Origin: Neisseria zalophi
GTDB taxonomy: Bacteria > Pseudomonadota > Gammaproteobacteria > Burkholderiales > Neisseriaceae
Reading direction: 5' to 3'
NCBI RefSeq assembly: GCF_008807015.1
Contig: NZ_CP031700.1
Location: 1,364,001 to 1,428,000 of the forward strand
DNA length: 64,000 bases
Shown here: positions 7,916-16,037 of the stretch, piece by piece
Layout of the letters: the number at the start of each line of letters is the position of its first letter
Numbering within the stretch: the stretch's first letter is position 1
Program-made: the position numbers and the translations under genes
The notes under the pieces: generated by a model
Seen by the model: only the letters and a program-made list of their open reading frames with translations
Told to the model about the DNA's origin: nothing
The model's database searches: none

Positions 7916-9112
7916 GACCTTTGCAAAAACCCTAAAAATCCCTTAAATTCTTCACCAAAGATATTTAAGGGATTTCTCATGAGTACGTTCTTTCAGCAAA
8001 CCGCCCAAGCCATGATTGCCAAACACATTGACCGCTTTCCTTTATTAAAGCTCGAACAGGTAATTGATTGGCAGCCGGTAGAGCAGTATCTGAATCGTCA
8101 GAAAACCCGTTATATCAGAGATCACCGCGGCCGTCCCGCCTATCCCTTATTGGCTATGTTTAAAGCCGTTTTACTCGGCCAATGGCACAGTCTTTCCGAC
8201 CCCGAACTCGAGCACAGTCTTATTACCCGTATTGATTTCAACCTGTTTTGTCATTTTGACGAGATGAATATTCCCGATCACAGTACCCTTTGCCGTTACC
8301 GCAACTGGCTGGCACAAGACAATACCTTGGCCGAACTGTTGGATTTGATTAACCGCCAACTGACTGAGAAAGGCTTAAAGGTAGAGAAGGCACAGGCTGC
8401 CGTTATTGATGCGACGATTATTCAGACGGCCGGCAGTAAACAACGTCAGTCCATAGAGGTTGATAGCGAAGGAGAGATAACCGGTCAAACCACACCGAGC
8501 AAAGATAAAGATGCCCGTTGGGTGAAGAAGAACGGTCATCATCAATTAGGCTATAAGCAGCACACCCGTACCGATGCGGAAGGTTACATTGAGAAGCTGC
8601 ATATTACAGCGGCCAATGCCCATGAGTGCAAACATCTGTTGCCTTTATTGGCAGGCATTGCCAAAGAGACAACGGTCTATGCGGATAAAGGTTATGACAG
8701 TGCGGAAAACAGAAAGCATCTGGAAGAATATAAACTGAAAGACGGCATTATGAGTAAATCCCACCGCAACCGTCCGCTGACGGAAGCGCAAACCCGCCGC
8801 AACAAACATTTATCGAAAACCCGTTATGTAGTGGAACAGAGTTTCGGTACGCTGCACCGTAAATTCCGCTATGCGCGGGCAACCTACTTCGGGTTGGATA
8901 AAGTAGCGGCGCAAAGCCATCTGAAAGCGATATGTTTGAACCTGTTGAAGGCGGCCAACAGGCTACGTGCGCCTGTTGCTGCCTAAAAGGCAGCCGGATG
9001 CCTATTAATTAGGCATCTGAGGAGTAATAAAGGGGATATTGCGGTCAAAAACAGCCGAAATCCTGTGTTTGGAGTTCGGCTGTCGGGTGAAGGGCTATTT
9101 CGCAAAGGTCTC
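7914..9112 (+). mobile_element. IS5-family insertion sequence, copy B (1199 bp, intact)
   Basis: Same length, ends and transposase as copy A at 4575, with scattered substitutions. Here the flanking bases do not match (AGATT on the left, AGGCT on the right), so no target duplication is visible. The left neighbour is a cut toxin tip and the right neighbour is the start of another Rhs fragment. A deletion beside the element, or recombination between IS copies, would explain this. Confidence 0.88.
7979..8986 (+). CDS. IS5-family transposase, copy B
   Basis: A 335-residue DDE transposase with the same motifs as copy A (VIDATIIQT, VYADKGYDS, YVVEQSFGTLHRKF). Differences seen include NAHE preceded by AA instead of AG, KHLEEY for KYLEEY, NKHLS for NKYLS, ARATYFGLDK for ARAAYFGLEK, and a PVAA instead of PIAA terminus. 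Both copies look functional, so either could mobilise the MITE at 23050. Confidence 0.92.
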   Translation: MSTFFQQTAQAMIAKHIDRFPLLKLEQVIDWQPVEQYLNRQKTRYIRDHRGRPAYPLLAMFKAVLLGQWHSLSDPELEHSLITRIDFNLFCHFDEMNIPDHSTLCRYRNWLAQDNTLAELLDLINRQLTEKGLKVEKAQAAVIDATIIQTAGSKQRQSIEVDSEGEITGQTTPSKDKDARWVKKNGHHQLGYKQHTRTDAEGYIEKLHITAANAHECKHLLPLLAGIAKETTVYADKGYDSAENRKHLEEYKLKDGIMSKSHRNRPLTEAQTRRNKHLSKTRYVVEQSFGTLHRKFRYARATYFGLDKVAAQSHLKAICLNLLKAANRLRAPVAA

Positions 9113-10450
9113 AGGCTGTCTGAAAAAAAACAAATCGCCGAATTAAATGCCGTTACCCAACCCAAAGGCAAAAACAAAACCGCTGCCGGTCATACCGCCG
9201 TCAAACGCAGCTACGGTTACGACAAAACCGGCAACCTCATTCACAGCAGCGACCAACGAAGCGGCGTAACACAATTCGAATACGATAAACTCGGCCGAAT
9301 CACCCAAGCCGACAAAGAAACCTTTGCCTTCGACCCCGCCCACAATATCCTTTCAGACGGCCTCAAAGATAAGATTGCCGATAACCGTTTAAAAACCTAC
9401 AACGGCATCAGCTATTACTATGACGACTTAGGCAATCTGATTCACCGCGAACTGGTCGACGGCGAAGTACAGAACTATTTCTATGATCTGCACGACCAAT
9501 TGGTTAAAGTGGAAATCTTTAAGCCCGAACAGGAAAAAGAGACTTGGGTTTATACGTATGACGCCCTAGGCAGAAGAATCGGCAAAGGCCGTCTGAAAAA
9601 CGGCCAAGAAGTTTCAGACGGCTTAGAAGATAAAACCGACTTTACTTGGGACGGCAGCCACCTCATACAGGAAACCCGTTCAGACGGCCTGTATACCTAT
9701 ATCTATACCGACAAAGATGCTTACGAACCTTTGGCACAAATCCGCAATTGGACAAACAAAGAAGGGGAAAGCTACCAAGAAACCAATTATTTCCACTGCA
9801 ACCAAATCGGTATTCCGCGTGAGATGACCGATAAAAAAGACGGGAATTTATTGTGGTTTGGTGATTACTTTGGTTGGGGTAAGCTAAAGAGTGAAACCAA
9901 TATTACCGGAGCGCATCAGCCGCTTAGATTGCAGAACCAGTATTGCGACCAAGAGACGGGGTTGCATTATAACTTCTTTAGGTATTACGAGCCGGAGTGT
10001 GGCAGGTTTGTGAATCAGGATCCGATTGGGTTATGGGGAGGAAGTAATTTTTATGGATTCGCACCAAATACACAAATATGGGTGGATGTTTTGGGTTGGC
10101 ATGCATCAGGTTCTTGGGGAACCATGAGGTGTCAAATGAATAAAACTGGCAGTAATAAATTTAGAACTTTTACAGGATATAGTTCTGAAGCTGGAGGAAG
10201 AGGAGCGAGACATCCTTTAATAAAGAAAATGTTTAAAAAACATAAAAGAGATGCTAGAAGTGGAAAATGTGTTGAGGCTGATATACTGAATCAAATTGCT
10301 GATGAATTTAACATTAAAACGGAAGCAAAATTGAAGAAATTTTTAACTGATCATAAATGTTCAGCTATTCAAGTTACAAGGAATATAGATCAAAAGGCGT
10401 TAGCTCCATGCCCGAACTGTGCTCCTGTTGTCGGTATGTTAGGAGTATAA
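9065..10450 (+). CDS. Rhs cassette 5: core fragment with deaminase-like toxin tip
   Basis: The open frame begins at a GTG inside the IS5 right end; true Rhs homology starts at 9113 (RLSEKKQIAELN), so this looks like a silent cassette. The core ends at IWVDVLGW (about residue 345). The ~118-residue tip contains GKCVEADIL near residue 399 and APCPNCAPV near residue 447. A (C/H)xE motif followed by PCxxC is the zinc-binding signature of the cytidine deaminase-like fold used by many bacterial toxins, including YwqJ-type tips. The domain appears complete and uninterrupted. A deaminase that edits nucleic-acid bases is the likely activity, by analogy. Confidence 0.72.
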   Translation: MFGVRLSGEGLFRKGLRLSEKKQIAELNAVTQPKGKNKTAAGHTAVKRSYGYDKTGNLIHSSDQRSGVTQFEYDKLGRITQADKETFAFDPAHNILSDGLKDKIADNRLKTYNGISYYYDDLGNLIHRELVDGEVQNYFYDLHDQLVKVEIFKPEQEKETWVYTYDALGRRIGKGRLKNGQEVSDGLEDKTDFTWDGSHLIQETRSDGLYTYIYTDKDAYEPLAQIRNWTNKEGESYQETNYFHCNQIGIPREMTDKKDGNLLWFGDYFGWGKLKSETNITGAHQPLRLQNQYCDQETGLHYNFFRYYEPECGRFVNQDPIGLWGGSNFYGFAPNTQIWVDVLGWHASGSWGTMRCQMNKTGSNKFRTFTGYSSEAGGRGARHPLIKKMFKKHKRDARSGKCVEADILNQIADEFNIKTEAKLKKFLTDHKCSAIQVTRNIDQKALAPCPNCAPVVGMLGV

Positions 10451-10454
10451 ACAG

Positions 10455-10772
10455 ATGAAAAAAAATCAGAAAAAAATTAAAAAACAAATAAATAATAATT
10501 TAGAAAGAGAGAATAATATTTTTTTGAATAAAATACTCTCAGAGGGTTTATTAGTAAATTACTCTGTTGTTGATGAAATTAAAATACTATTATGTTTTAC
10601 TAAAAAATATGTAGTTTCCATGAGTGATAATTATAAATTTTCTACTGATATCGAGTTTTCAGAAAAATACTTAAATAAAAAAATTTCTTTAAAACAATTA
10701 AACCAACGTGAAAGTTTGGCATTGAAATATTTAGATAGCTTAACTGAGTTTGAAAAAACATACAAGAACTGA
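10455..10772 (+). CDS. candidate immunity protein of the cassette 5 deaminase
   Basis: A 105-residue gene starting 4 bp after the toxin stop; that short spacing points to translational coupling. The N-terminus is very Lys/Asn-rich (KKNQKKIKKQINNN) and the rest is soluble with no signal. Family not recognised. The tight linkage and AT-rich composition support a cognate immunity role. Confidence 0.6.
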   Translation: MKKNQKKIKKQINNNLERENNIFLNKILSEGLLVNYSVVDEIKILLCFTKKYVVSMSDNYKFSTDIEFSEKYLNKKISLKQLNQRESLALKYLDSLTEFEKTYKN

Positions 10773-10780
10773 CATTAATT

Positions 10781-10906
10781 TTTTTAAATGCTAATTTTCT
10801 TGATGGAGTTGAACAGAATCAAGATATAGGTGGTTTTCTTTATTTATTATCAAATATTCAAAAAGGTTTGTGTGAAAAGTTTTATAATTTTTTAAAAACA
10901 ATTTAA
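10781..10906 (+). pseudogene. C-terminal relic of a small (immunity-like) gene
   Basis: A ~40-codon open stretch without a start (FLNANFLDGVEQNQDIGGFL ... FYNFLKTI) ending in TAA at 10904-10906. It is AT-rich and of immunity-gene composition. It has no visible core or tip in front of it, so it is probably the tail of an immunity gene left after a deletion. Confidence 0.45.
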
Positions 10907-10944
10907 TCTTCTTAAATGTCTAAAATTGTGTAACATAATTATTT

Positions 10945-11089
10945 AGAAAGATAAAATATTAGATAAATGTTATGTAGAAAAAGGATGGAATAAAATGGAA
11001 CAAAAAGTAAATGGTGTGACGGTTCACTATATGGCGAAATTTGATCCTAAGGAAAAATGAGTCATGTTACTGACTTTAAATTTAAGTGA
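10945..11089 (+). pseudogene. C-terminal relic of a toxin tip (frameshifted)
   Basis: An open stretch reads KGWNKMEQKVNGVTVHYMAK, then FDPKEK and a TGA. Adding one A restores the continuation MSHVTDFKFK and a stop at 11087-11089. It ends 10 bp before the next immunity gene, where a toxin tip is expected. The last ~50 residues of a tip therefore survive with a one-base deletion. Family uncertain. Confidence 0.5.
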
Positions 11090-11099
11090 TTAATATTTT

Positions 11100-11435
11100 A
11101 TGAATAAATTTGTTTATAAAAATAGCTCTTTAGCTTCTCAACATTGGGAGTTTTGTAATAAAGAGAAACTCCCGTTTATTACAATAAATTCTCTTGATAA
11201 ATATTATAGTGAAATTTTTTATGATATAACTGATATTGCTAAAAATTTGGAAGAAATTTCAGAATCTGTGAAAGAGATTTTTTCATTTTATAATAAATTT
11301 TTCTGCATCCCCGGATACATTACAGAAAAATATAATGATCAGTATTATTACTTTAAGTTCCCTGTTCAAAAAGATCATGCTGAATTTGTTGCTAATCAAT
11401 TATTTGACTATCTGAATAATCAGCTTTCGCCATAA
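11100..11435 (+). CDS. candidate immunity protein (partner toxin decayed)
   Basis: A 111-residue AT-rich soluble protein rich in Phe, Tyr and Lys, no signal peptide. It lies directly behind the decayed tip at 10945-11089. Family not recognised. Retention of the frame while the toxin has decayed fits an immunity archive. Confidence 0.5.
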   Translation: MNKFVYKNSSLASQHWEFCNKEKLPFITINSLDKYYSEIFYDITDIAKNLEEISESVKEIFSFYNKFFCIPGYITEKYNDQYYYFKFPVQKDHAEFVANQLFDYLNNQLSP

Positions 11436-11583
11436 TAAACACTTAGATAATCTGTCGGTACAACCGACATTCCCTCACTTTCAGACGGTCAAAAAGGTCT
11501 CAGGTTAAATAATTGATAGTGGAAAATTGATTCCTCAATTAACAACTACATATGCTTCGTAATCAATTTTTAAAGCTGTATTC

Positions 11584-11778
11584 ATGAAATATACTCTTTT
11601 AGAAGTAGTTCAACTACAACAAGATTTCCCTAGTTTTAATTTACGCAAGGGGGATATCGGTACAATTGTGGATATTTATTCAAATCCTGACGAAGCATAT
11701 GAAGTTGAGTTTTGTGATAACGAGGGCAAAACAATTGCGTTATTAACTTTAAAGTCGGAACAATTGGCACCATTCTGA
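11584..11778 (+). CDS. DUF4926 domain protein, candidate immunity protein
   Basis: A 64-residue protein with the pattern of DUF4926: L..V.L..D.P...L.KGD.GT.V..Y, then YEVEFCDNEGKTIALLTL. DUF4926 proteins are small beta-rich proteins often found beside polymorphic toxins and in toxin-antitoxin-like settings. The start is supported only by the motif order. No tip is left in front of it; 11436-11583 holds a DUS-like TTTCAGACGG and a short string resembling the IS5 right end (AAAGGTCTC). Confidence 0.6.
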   Translation: MKYTLLEVVQLQQDFPSFNLRKGDIGTIVDIYSNPDEAYEVEFCDNEGKTIALLTLKSEQLAPF

Positions 11779-12230
11779 AAAATCTTTTCTGATGGCCTTA
11801 ATTTGGTTCTTTAACAATATAATCTGATTTTTTGCCGACCGGTCAACCCGATACACGGCCTCAAGTTTTTAACCGACGAAACCGATTTTGCCTTTGAGGG
11901 CATACTGCCTCTGGTCTGGAGGCGCAGCTATTATTCCGACCAAGACGGCACCGGCTGGCTGGGTGAGGGCTGGAGTATACCGGGCAGCCAACGTATGGTA
12001 CGCAGCGCAGCGGGTTTGGCCTATATCGACGATCAGGGGCGGTTGTTTCCGCTGCCGGAAGTGGAGGAAGATGACGAAGAGCCGGTATTGTTTGAGAGCG
12101 AGTAGATTTGGTTTAGTAAAAACCCCGACGGCCATTATGTGATTGCTTCTTTAGATGGCTCGGTATCATTGCGTTTCGCCCCGTTAATGGTTTCCGACGA
12201 CGACCCGAACGGTGAAAGTTGTGCTGAACT
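11779..12230 (+). pseudogene. fragment of the N-terminal region of an Rhs protein (DUF6531-like)
   Basis: A GC-richer block encodes PVNPIHGLKFLTDETDFAF, LPLVWRRSYYSDQDGTGWLG and EGWSIPGSQRMVR, typical of the segment that precedes the YD repeats in Rhs proteins (DUF6531). A stop follows the codons EPVLFESE near 12105, after which Rhs-like codons resume (NPDGHYVIASLDGSVSLRF). The piece ends where an immunity gene begins. The first ~60 bp (11779-11840, containing GGCCTTAATTTGGTTCTTTA) recur at 25391-25450, so a second copy of this junction exists. Confidence 0.7.
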
Positions 12231-12250
12231 GCCTCTGGGAGAGTATTAAT

Positions 12251-12721
12251 ATGAGTGATATATTAAGATTGCCGGAAAGACCTTTTCCTGAATCAGGTCT
12301 TTTTAGAGAAGAATATCGTTATGACGAATATACTTTAAGTGAATATCTTGATGATTTTATATATTTTGAAAGCACTGAGATTAATGATGTGTTATTTAAT
12401 GAAAAACATTCTTTACCTTGGGGATTCTTTTCCCTTGAAGGGCTGAATTATTTTCTTCCCAGAATTTTATATTTAATTCAAGAAGACCTTACAGAACGTA
12501 GTGATTTGTCATTAGGGCTAGATGATTTTATTATAAATATGACTATATGTAGCAGTTTAATAGAATTAATTGAGAGTTTAAATATAATGGATCTATCTAT
12601 TCTGGAAAAGATAATTGAAAATATTCTGTTTGAAGTTGATGAAGAAGTTATTAGATATAATATAGGAGAGCGCTATTTATTTTTAGATTTAGAGTTTATT
12701 GACTCTTTAAAAAAAATCTAA
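12251..12721 (+). CDS. candidate immunity protein with SPEGxNYLxPR-like motif (paralogue 1)
   Basis: The ATG at 12251 follows GGGAGAGTATTAAT and is preferred over an upstream TTG at 12212 that lies in Rhs-derived codons. The 156-residue acidic soluble protein contains LPWGFFSLEGLNYFLPRILY near residues 58-77. Proteins at 29216 and 30265, and more distantly 37228, share this W..(F)S.EG.NYL.PR motif. It resembles the DUF6714-type pattern of a polar loop followed by YxLPA, but that link is uncertain. No toxin tip remains in front, only an Rhs N-terminal fragment. Confidence 0.6.
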   Translation: MSDILRLPERPFPESGLFREEYRYDEYTLSEYLDDFIYFESTEINDVLFNEKHSLPWGFFSLEGLNYFLPRILYLIQEDLTERSDLSLGLDDFIINMTICSSLIELIESLNIMDLSILEKIIENILFEVDEEVIRYNIGERYLFLDLEFIDSLKKI

Positions 12722-12754
12722 ATCATTAAATGAGTTTCAGCCTGAGTAGGAAAC

Positions 12755-12818
12755 TCTAGCCTGCATAGAAATATTTATTCAACGCGTAGCGTGTATACTT
12801 TTTTAGATACGCGTGCTT
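12755..12818 (+). repeat. cassette-junction repeat C
   Basis: AGCCTGCATAGAAATATTTA matches the left half of the junction repeat. The hairpin here has different arm bases (GCGTGTAT and ATACGCGTGC) but still pairs. The repeat is followed directly by Rhs codons TDIERDKLHREIERTQGK, an entry point further upstream in the Rhs core than in the other copies. Confidence 0.65.
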
Positions 12819-14240
12819 CTCTCTACCGCCACCGATATCGAACGCGACAAACTACACCGCGAAATCGAACGGACACAGGGTAAACTCACCAGCCGCTACG
12901 AACTCGATCCCTTAGGCCGTCTGAAAAAACAAATCGCCGAATTAAATGCCGTTACCCAACCCAAAGGCAAAAACAAAACCGCTACGGGTCATACCGCTGT
13001 CAAAAGCAGCTACGGCTATGATAAAACCGGCAATCTCATTCACAGCAGCGACCAAAGAAGCAGCACCACAAAATTCGAATACGACAAACTCGGCCGAATC
13101 ACCCAAGCCGACAAAGAAACCTTTGCCTTCGACCCCGCCCACAATATCCTTTCAGACGGCCTCAAAGACAATATTGCCGACAACCGTTTAAAAACCTATA
13201 ACGGCATCAGCTATTATTATGACGACTTAGGCAACCTGATTCACCGCGAACTGGCCGACGGCGAAGTGCAGAACTATTTCTATGATTTGCACGACCAACT
13301 GGTTAAAGTGGAAATCTTTAAGCCCGAACAAGAAAAAGAGACTTGGGTTTATAGCTATGACGCACTAAGCAGAAGAACCGGCAAAGGCCGTCTGAAAAAT
13401 AATGATGAAGTTTCAGACGGCTTAGAAGATAAAACCGACTTCACTTGGGACGGCAGCCATTTAATACAGGAAATCCGTTCAGACGGCCTGTATACCTATA
13501 TCTATACCGACAAAGATGCTTACGAACCTTTGGCACAAATTCGCAATTGGACAAACGAAGAAGGGGAAAGCTACCAAGAAACCAATTATTTCCATTGCGA
13601 CCAAATCGGTATTCCGCGTGAAATGACGGATTCGGAAGGCAAACTACTTTGGTTTGGGGATTACTATGGTTGGGGTAAGCTAAAGAGTGAAACCAATATT
13701 ACCGGAACGCATCAGCCGTTTAGGTTGCAGAATCAGTATTGCGATACCGAAACAGGGTTGCATTATAACTTCTCTAGGTATTACGAGCCTGAATGCGGGC
13801 GGTTTGTGAATCAGAATCCGATTGGGTTGAATGGTTCAATAAATTTATATATCTTTGCGTCTAATACCCAAAAATGGATTGATCCTTTAGGTTGGAGCTG
13901 TGATGTAAAAAAGGTAAAAGAATTAGCCAATCGCTTAAACCCCAAACTTAAGCAACGTTTTAAATGTACGGAGTTTGCAGATGCTTTACAAAAAGAAATG
14001 AAAAAAGAAGGGATTAGTGGAGAAAGGGTGAAAGTTAAAACTCATTCAAACCACGGGGCATACGGAAATATTTGGAGTGATAAGGCAAAAGCAAATATTT
14101 CAGAAAATGGTATTCACCATGCAATTAAATGTGGAGATACGGTGTTTGATAATATGAATCCTGGGGGTATGGAACATAATAAATGGGTTTCAGATCTTTT
14201 TTCTCCAGGCGGGTATAGTTTTTCATCGGTTTCTTCTTAG
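12813..14240 (+). CDS. Rhs cassette 6: core fragment with papain-fold (Tox-PL-2-like) toxin tip
   Basis: This is among the longest Rhs fragments in the array, reading from TDIERDKLHREIERTQGK through the YD repeats and core to WIDPLGW (about residue 360). The apparent start is a TTG at the hairpin repeat, so it is probably silent. The tip of ~115 residues has RFKCTEFADALQKEMKKEG with a candidate nucleophile Cys (about residue 383) and ISENGIHHAIKCGDTVFDN with candidate catalytic His (about 433). That order and spacing match the papain-fold toxin 2 (Tox-PL-2) type. The frame is complete. Likely activity is protein cleavage or a related thiol chemistry in the target cell, by family analogy. Confidence 0.7.
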   Translation: MLLSTATDIERDKLHREIERTQGKLTSRYELDPLGRLKKQIAELNAVTQPKGKNKTATGHTAVKSSYGYDKTGNLIHSSDQRSSTTKFEYDKLGRITQADKETFAFDPAHNILSDGLKDNIADNRLKTYNGISYYYDDLGNLIHRELADGEVQNYFYDLHDQLVKVEIFKPEQEKETWVYSYDALSRRTGKGRLKNNDEVSDGLEDKTDFTWDGSHLIQEIRSDGLYTYIYTDKDAYEPLAQIRNWTNEEGESYQETNYFHCDQIGIPREMTDSEGKLLWFGDYYGWGKLKSETNITGTHQPFRLQNQYCDTETGLHYNFSRYYEPECGRFVNQNPIGLNGSINLYIFASNTQKWIDPLGWSCDVKKVKELANRLNPKLKQRFKCTEFADALQKEMKKEGISGERVKVKTHSNHGAYGNIWSDKAKANISENGIHHAIKCGDTVFDNMNPGGMEHNKWVSDLFSPGGYSFSSVSS

Positions 14241-14252
14241 TAGGAATTGAAT

Positions 14253-14558
14253 ATGCAAGATAATGTTATAGAACTTATTTTAGAAATAGAAAAAAGACCA
14301 ACGATGTATATTGGAGATAATAGTATTTTTTGCTTAAAAGCTTTTTTAGATGGTTGGCATTTTAGAAATCCTAAAAATGCAAATAATTCACAAATGCTTG
14401 TAGAATTCACAGGTTGGCTTCAAAAAAAATATGATATTGGAACATATAATGTTTCTTGGGATAAGATACTATTTTTTTTCTACAAAGATGAAAAGCTAGC
14501 ATTGAATAAATTTTTTTTAGATTTTAATCAATTTCTCCAAGACAAAAGCAGGCCGTAG
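14253..14558 (+). CDS. candidate immunity protein of the papain-fold toxin
   Basis: The start is the ATG at 14253 (MQDNVIELILEIEKRPTMYI); a TTG six bases upstream is less likely. About 101 residues, soluble. The N-terminal pattern RPTMYIGDNSIFCLKAFLDG matches a small family (RPxMYIGxxSIxxLxxFLxGY) often beside Rhs and contact-dependent toxins. It begins 12 bp after the toxin stop. Immunity role is well supported by context. Confidence 0.65.
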   Translation: MQDNVIELILEIEKRPTMYIGDNSIFCLKAFLDGWHFRNPKNANNSQMLVEFTGWLQKKYDIGTYNVSWDKILFFFYKDEKLALNKFFLDFNQFLQDKSRP

Positions 14559-14627
14559 CTTGTATGCAGTATTTATTCAAAACGTGTGGTGTGTGCCCAC
14601 AGGGGCGTACACACGCGTTTTTTGTTA
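14550..14627 (+). repeat. cassette-junction repeat D
   Basis: Overlaps the 3' end of the preceding immunity gene and reads GGCCGTAGCTTGTATGCAGT, then a stem GTGTGTGCCC / GGGCGTACACAC and a T run (GCGTTTTTTG). The stem bases differ from copies A, C and E but remain paired, which argues for selection on RNA structure. Confidence 0.65.
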
Positions 14628-14629
14628 TC

Positions 14630-14804
14630 ACCAATAGTTATCACCGAAATCGAGCGCGACAAACTGCACCGCGAAATCGAACGGACACAGGGTAAACTCA
14701 CCAGCCACTACGAACTCCACCCTTTAACAAGTAAACCGGGAGTGATGAGGAGGGTTAAGCCTCAGCGTAAAAGTAGAAAAGCCACTAAATGTAAAGACTG
14801 TTAA
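14630..14804 (+). pseudogene. short Rhs fragment fused to a tip stub
   Basis: Codons ITEIERDKLHREIERTQGK match the Rhs core entry used in cassette 6. After about 30 residues (ELHPL) the sequence jumps to an unrelated basic stretch (RRVKPQRKSRKATKCKDC) and a stop. The whole YD-repeat and RHS-core portion is deleted, joining the Rhs entry directly to the end of a tip. It stops 2 bp before the next gene. Confidence 0.6.
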
Positions 14805-14806
14805 AT

Positions 14807-15217
14807 ATGATAAATTTTAAACATATATTATTTTTAGTTTTATCTATATTTCTATTTGCATGTAATCAATATACAGATACTTATGAAAGGAATGAAGAAA
14901 TGGCTAATCCTATTTCATCTGGTAGCATTTATATGCTTTCAGAAGAAGAAATCCGTGTTTTAGAGGAGAAAGCTAATTATGGAGATGCAGATGCTGCATT
15001 TAGACTATATCAATATCATATGTTTGTCTCGCTAAATCAAGAATTAGAGTACAAATGGTTAGTTATTGCCGCAAAACATGGGCATGCTGTTGCGCAAAGT
15101 AATTTGGCTGATTTATTCTTAGAAGATAATGATAAAGAACAAGCTACCTTTTGGGCTAAGAAAGCATATGATAATGGCGTTGAATTATCACATGATCTTA
15201 TGGATTTAATCAAATGA
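14807..15217 (+). CDS. Sel1-repeat lipoprotein, candidate periplasmic immunity protein
   Basis: A 136-residue protein with a lipoprotein signal: hydrophobic residues 5-18 and a lipobox-like FACN with Cys at 19. A linker is followed by Sel1-like repeats (EEKANYGDADAAFRLYQYH; AAKHGHAVAQSNLADLF). It would be anchored in the inner or outer membrane facing the periplasm, implying that the lost toxin acted there. It begins 2 bp after the tip stub. Confidence 0.65.
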   Translation: MINFKHILFLVLSIFLFACNQYTDTYERNEEMANPISSGSIYMLSEEEIRVLEEKANYGDADAAFRLYQYHMFVSLNQELEYKWLVIAAKHGHAVAQSNLADLFLEDNDKEQATFWAKKAYDNGVELSHDLMDLIK

Positions 15218-15247
15218 AAATAGCAAAATTGTTATGGATTACATCTG

Positions 15248-15312
15248 CTTAAACTACTGTTAAACGTAGCTACAGCTATGACAAAACTGGCATTTTTACC
15301 CAAAGTACAGAC
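15248..15312 (+). pseudogene. tiny Rhs YD-repeat scrap
   Basis: Codons TVKRSYSYDKTG match the Rhs TAVKRSYGYDKTGN segment with substitutions. The match is lost after about 20 codons and the scrap abuts junction repeat E. Confidence 0.5.
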
Positions 15313-15417
15313 TAGCAAGCCGTAGCCGGCATAAAAATATCTATTCAAAGTGTAGGGTGTTGTGCCCTTTGGGTACACACGCTTTTCTTGGCACTCATCA
15401 GGCCGTCTGAAAAAACA
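15313..15417 (+). repeat. cassette-junction repeat E
   Basis: A near full-length copy: AGCAAGCCGTAGCCGGCATA, CTATTCAAAG, hairpin GTGCCC-TTT-GGGTAC, T-rich tract and an AG-DUS. It is followed not by Rhs codons but by ~120 bp of AT-rich DNA and a stand-alone immunity gene, so the Rhs core behind this copy has been lost. Confidence 0.75.
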
Positions 15418-15539
15418 AGTAGAGCGGTGAGAATTTGTATATTTTTGTAGAAAACATGCTGACCTATTAGGGTGAAGTAAAAAATGTTAAATGGCTAAAA
15501 TTCAAACAAAAATGTGGTTAAACATAAAAAAGAAATAAT

Positions 15540-15821
15540 ATGAATAATGAACTTTATGTATGGGTTTTTCAAGGAAGTAAAGCTAGTTTCCCATCTGCTA
15601 TTTTTTCTTCAAAGGAAAAAGCTATATGTTGGATAAAAAAACATAAAGTTAGTGGGATGTTATCTAAGTATCCTCTTGATATATCTATATATGATTGGAC
15701 TATTACAAAAGGATTTTTTAAGCCTAAAAGAGATGATCAAAAAACTCCTAAGTTTATACAAAATTTTTCAAGTGTATATATTGAAGACTCTCAATATATT
15801 GATGGGATCTGTGATGATTAA
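15540..15821 (+). CDS. DUF7710-like protein, candidate immunity protein
   Basis: A 93-residue protein whose first half, VWVFQGSKASFPSAIFSS followed by EKAICWIKKHKVSGML, and the segment YPLDISIYDW match the DUF7710 pattern of small soluble proteins frequently encoded near polymorphic toxins. Starts after AAGAAATAAT. No toxin remains in front. Confidence 0.6.
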   Translation: MNNELYVWVFQGSKASFPSAIFSSKEKAICWIKKHKVSGMLSKYPLDISIYDWTITKGFFKPKRDDQKTPKFIQNFSSVYIEDSQYIDGICDD

Positions 15822-15861
15822 ACTACTAGGACAGCCACTATAATAGATTAGTAAACTACAG

Positions 15862-16023
15862 GATAAAAAACCTGTTCAAGGCGTAGTTTGCCACTATTAT
15901 CTATATAAAGCTAATCAAAATCCAAATAATTGCAAGTACTTTTGGAAACCATTCGGAGCAGCTGATGCTTTAGGTGGAAAACCTCCTCCTGCAGGCTCTA
16001 TAAAAATCGAACCATTCGTATAG
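15862..16023 (+). pseudogene. C-terminal relic of a toxin tip
   Basis: An open stretch with no start, reading DKKPVQGVVCHYYLYKANQN, then CKYFWKPFGAADALGGKPPP and a stop at 16021-16023. It ends 14 bp before the next immunity gene, the normal position of a tip. The Rhs core is gone. Family not recognised; Cys and aromatic residues are frequent. Confidence 0.5.
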
Positions 16024-16037
16024 AGGATAAAATAATT

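Noticed and set aside
9143..9343. Recurrent - strand frame opposite the YD repeats (also at 2158, 12942, 16498, 18841)
   Set aside because: It is the mirror of conserved Rhs codons and recurs only because the core recurs; no ribosome site or homology.
11490..11510. IS5 right end at AAAAAGGTCTCAGG
   Set aside because: Only about nine bases match; may be chance or a worn scar, too short to annotate.
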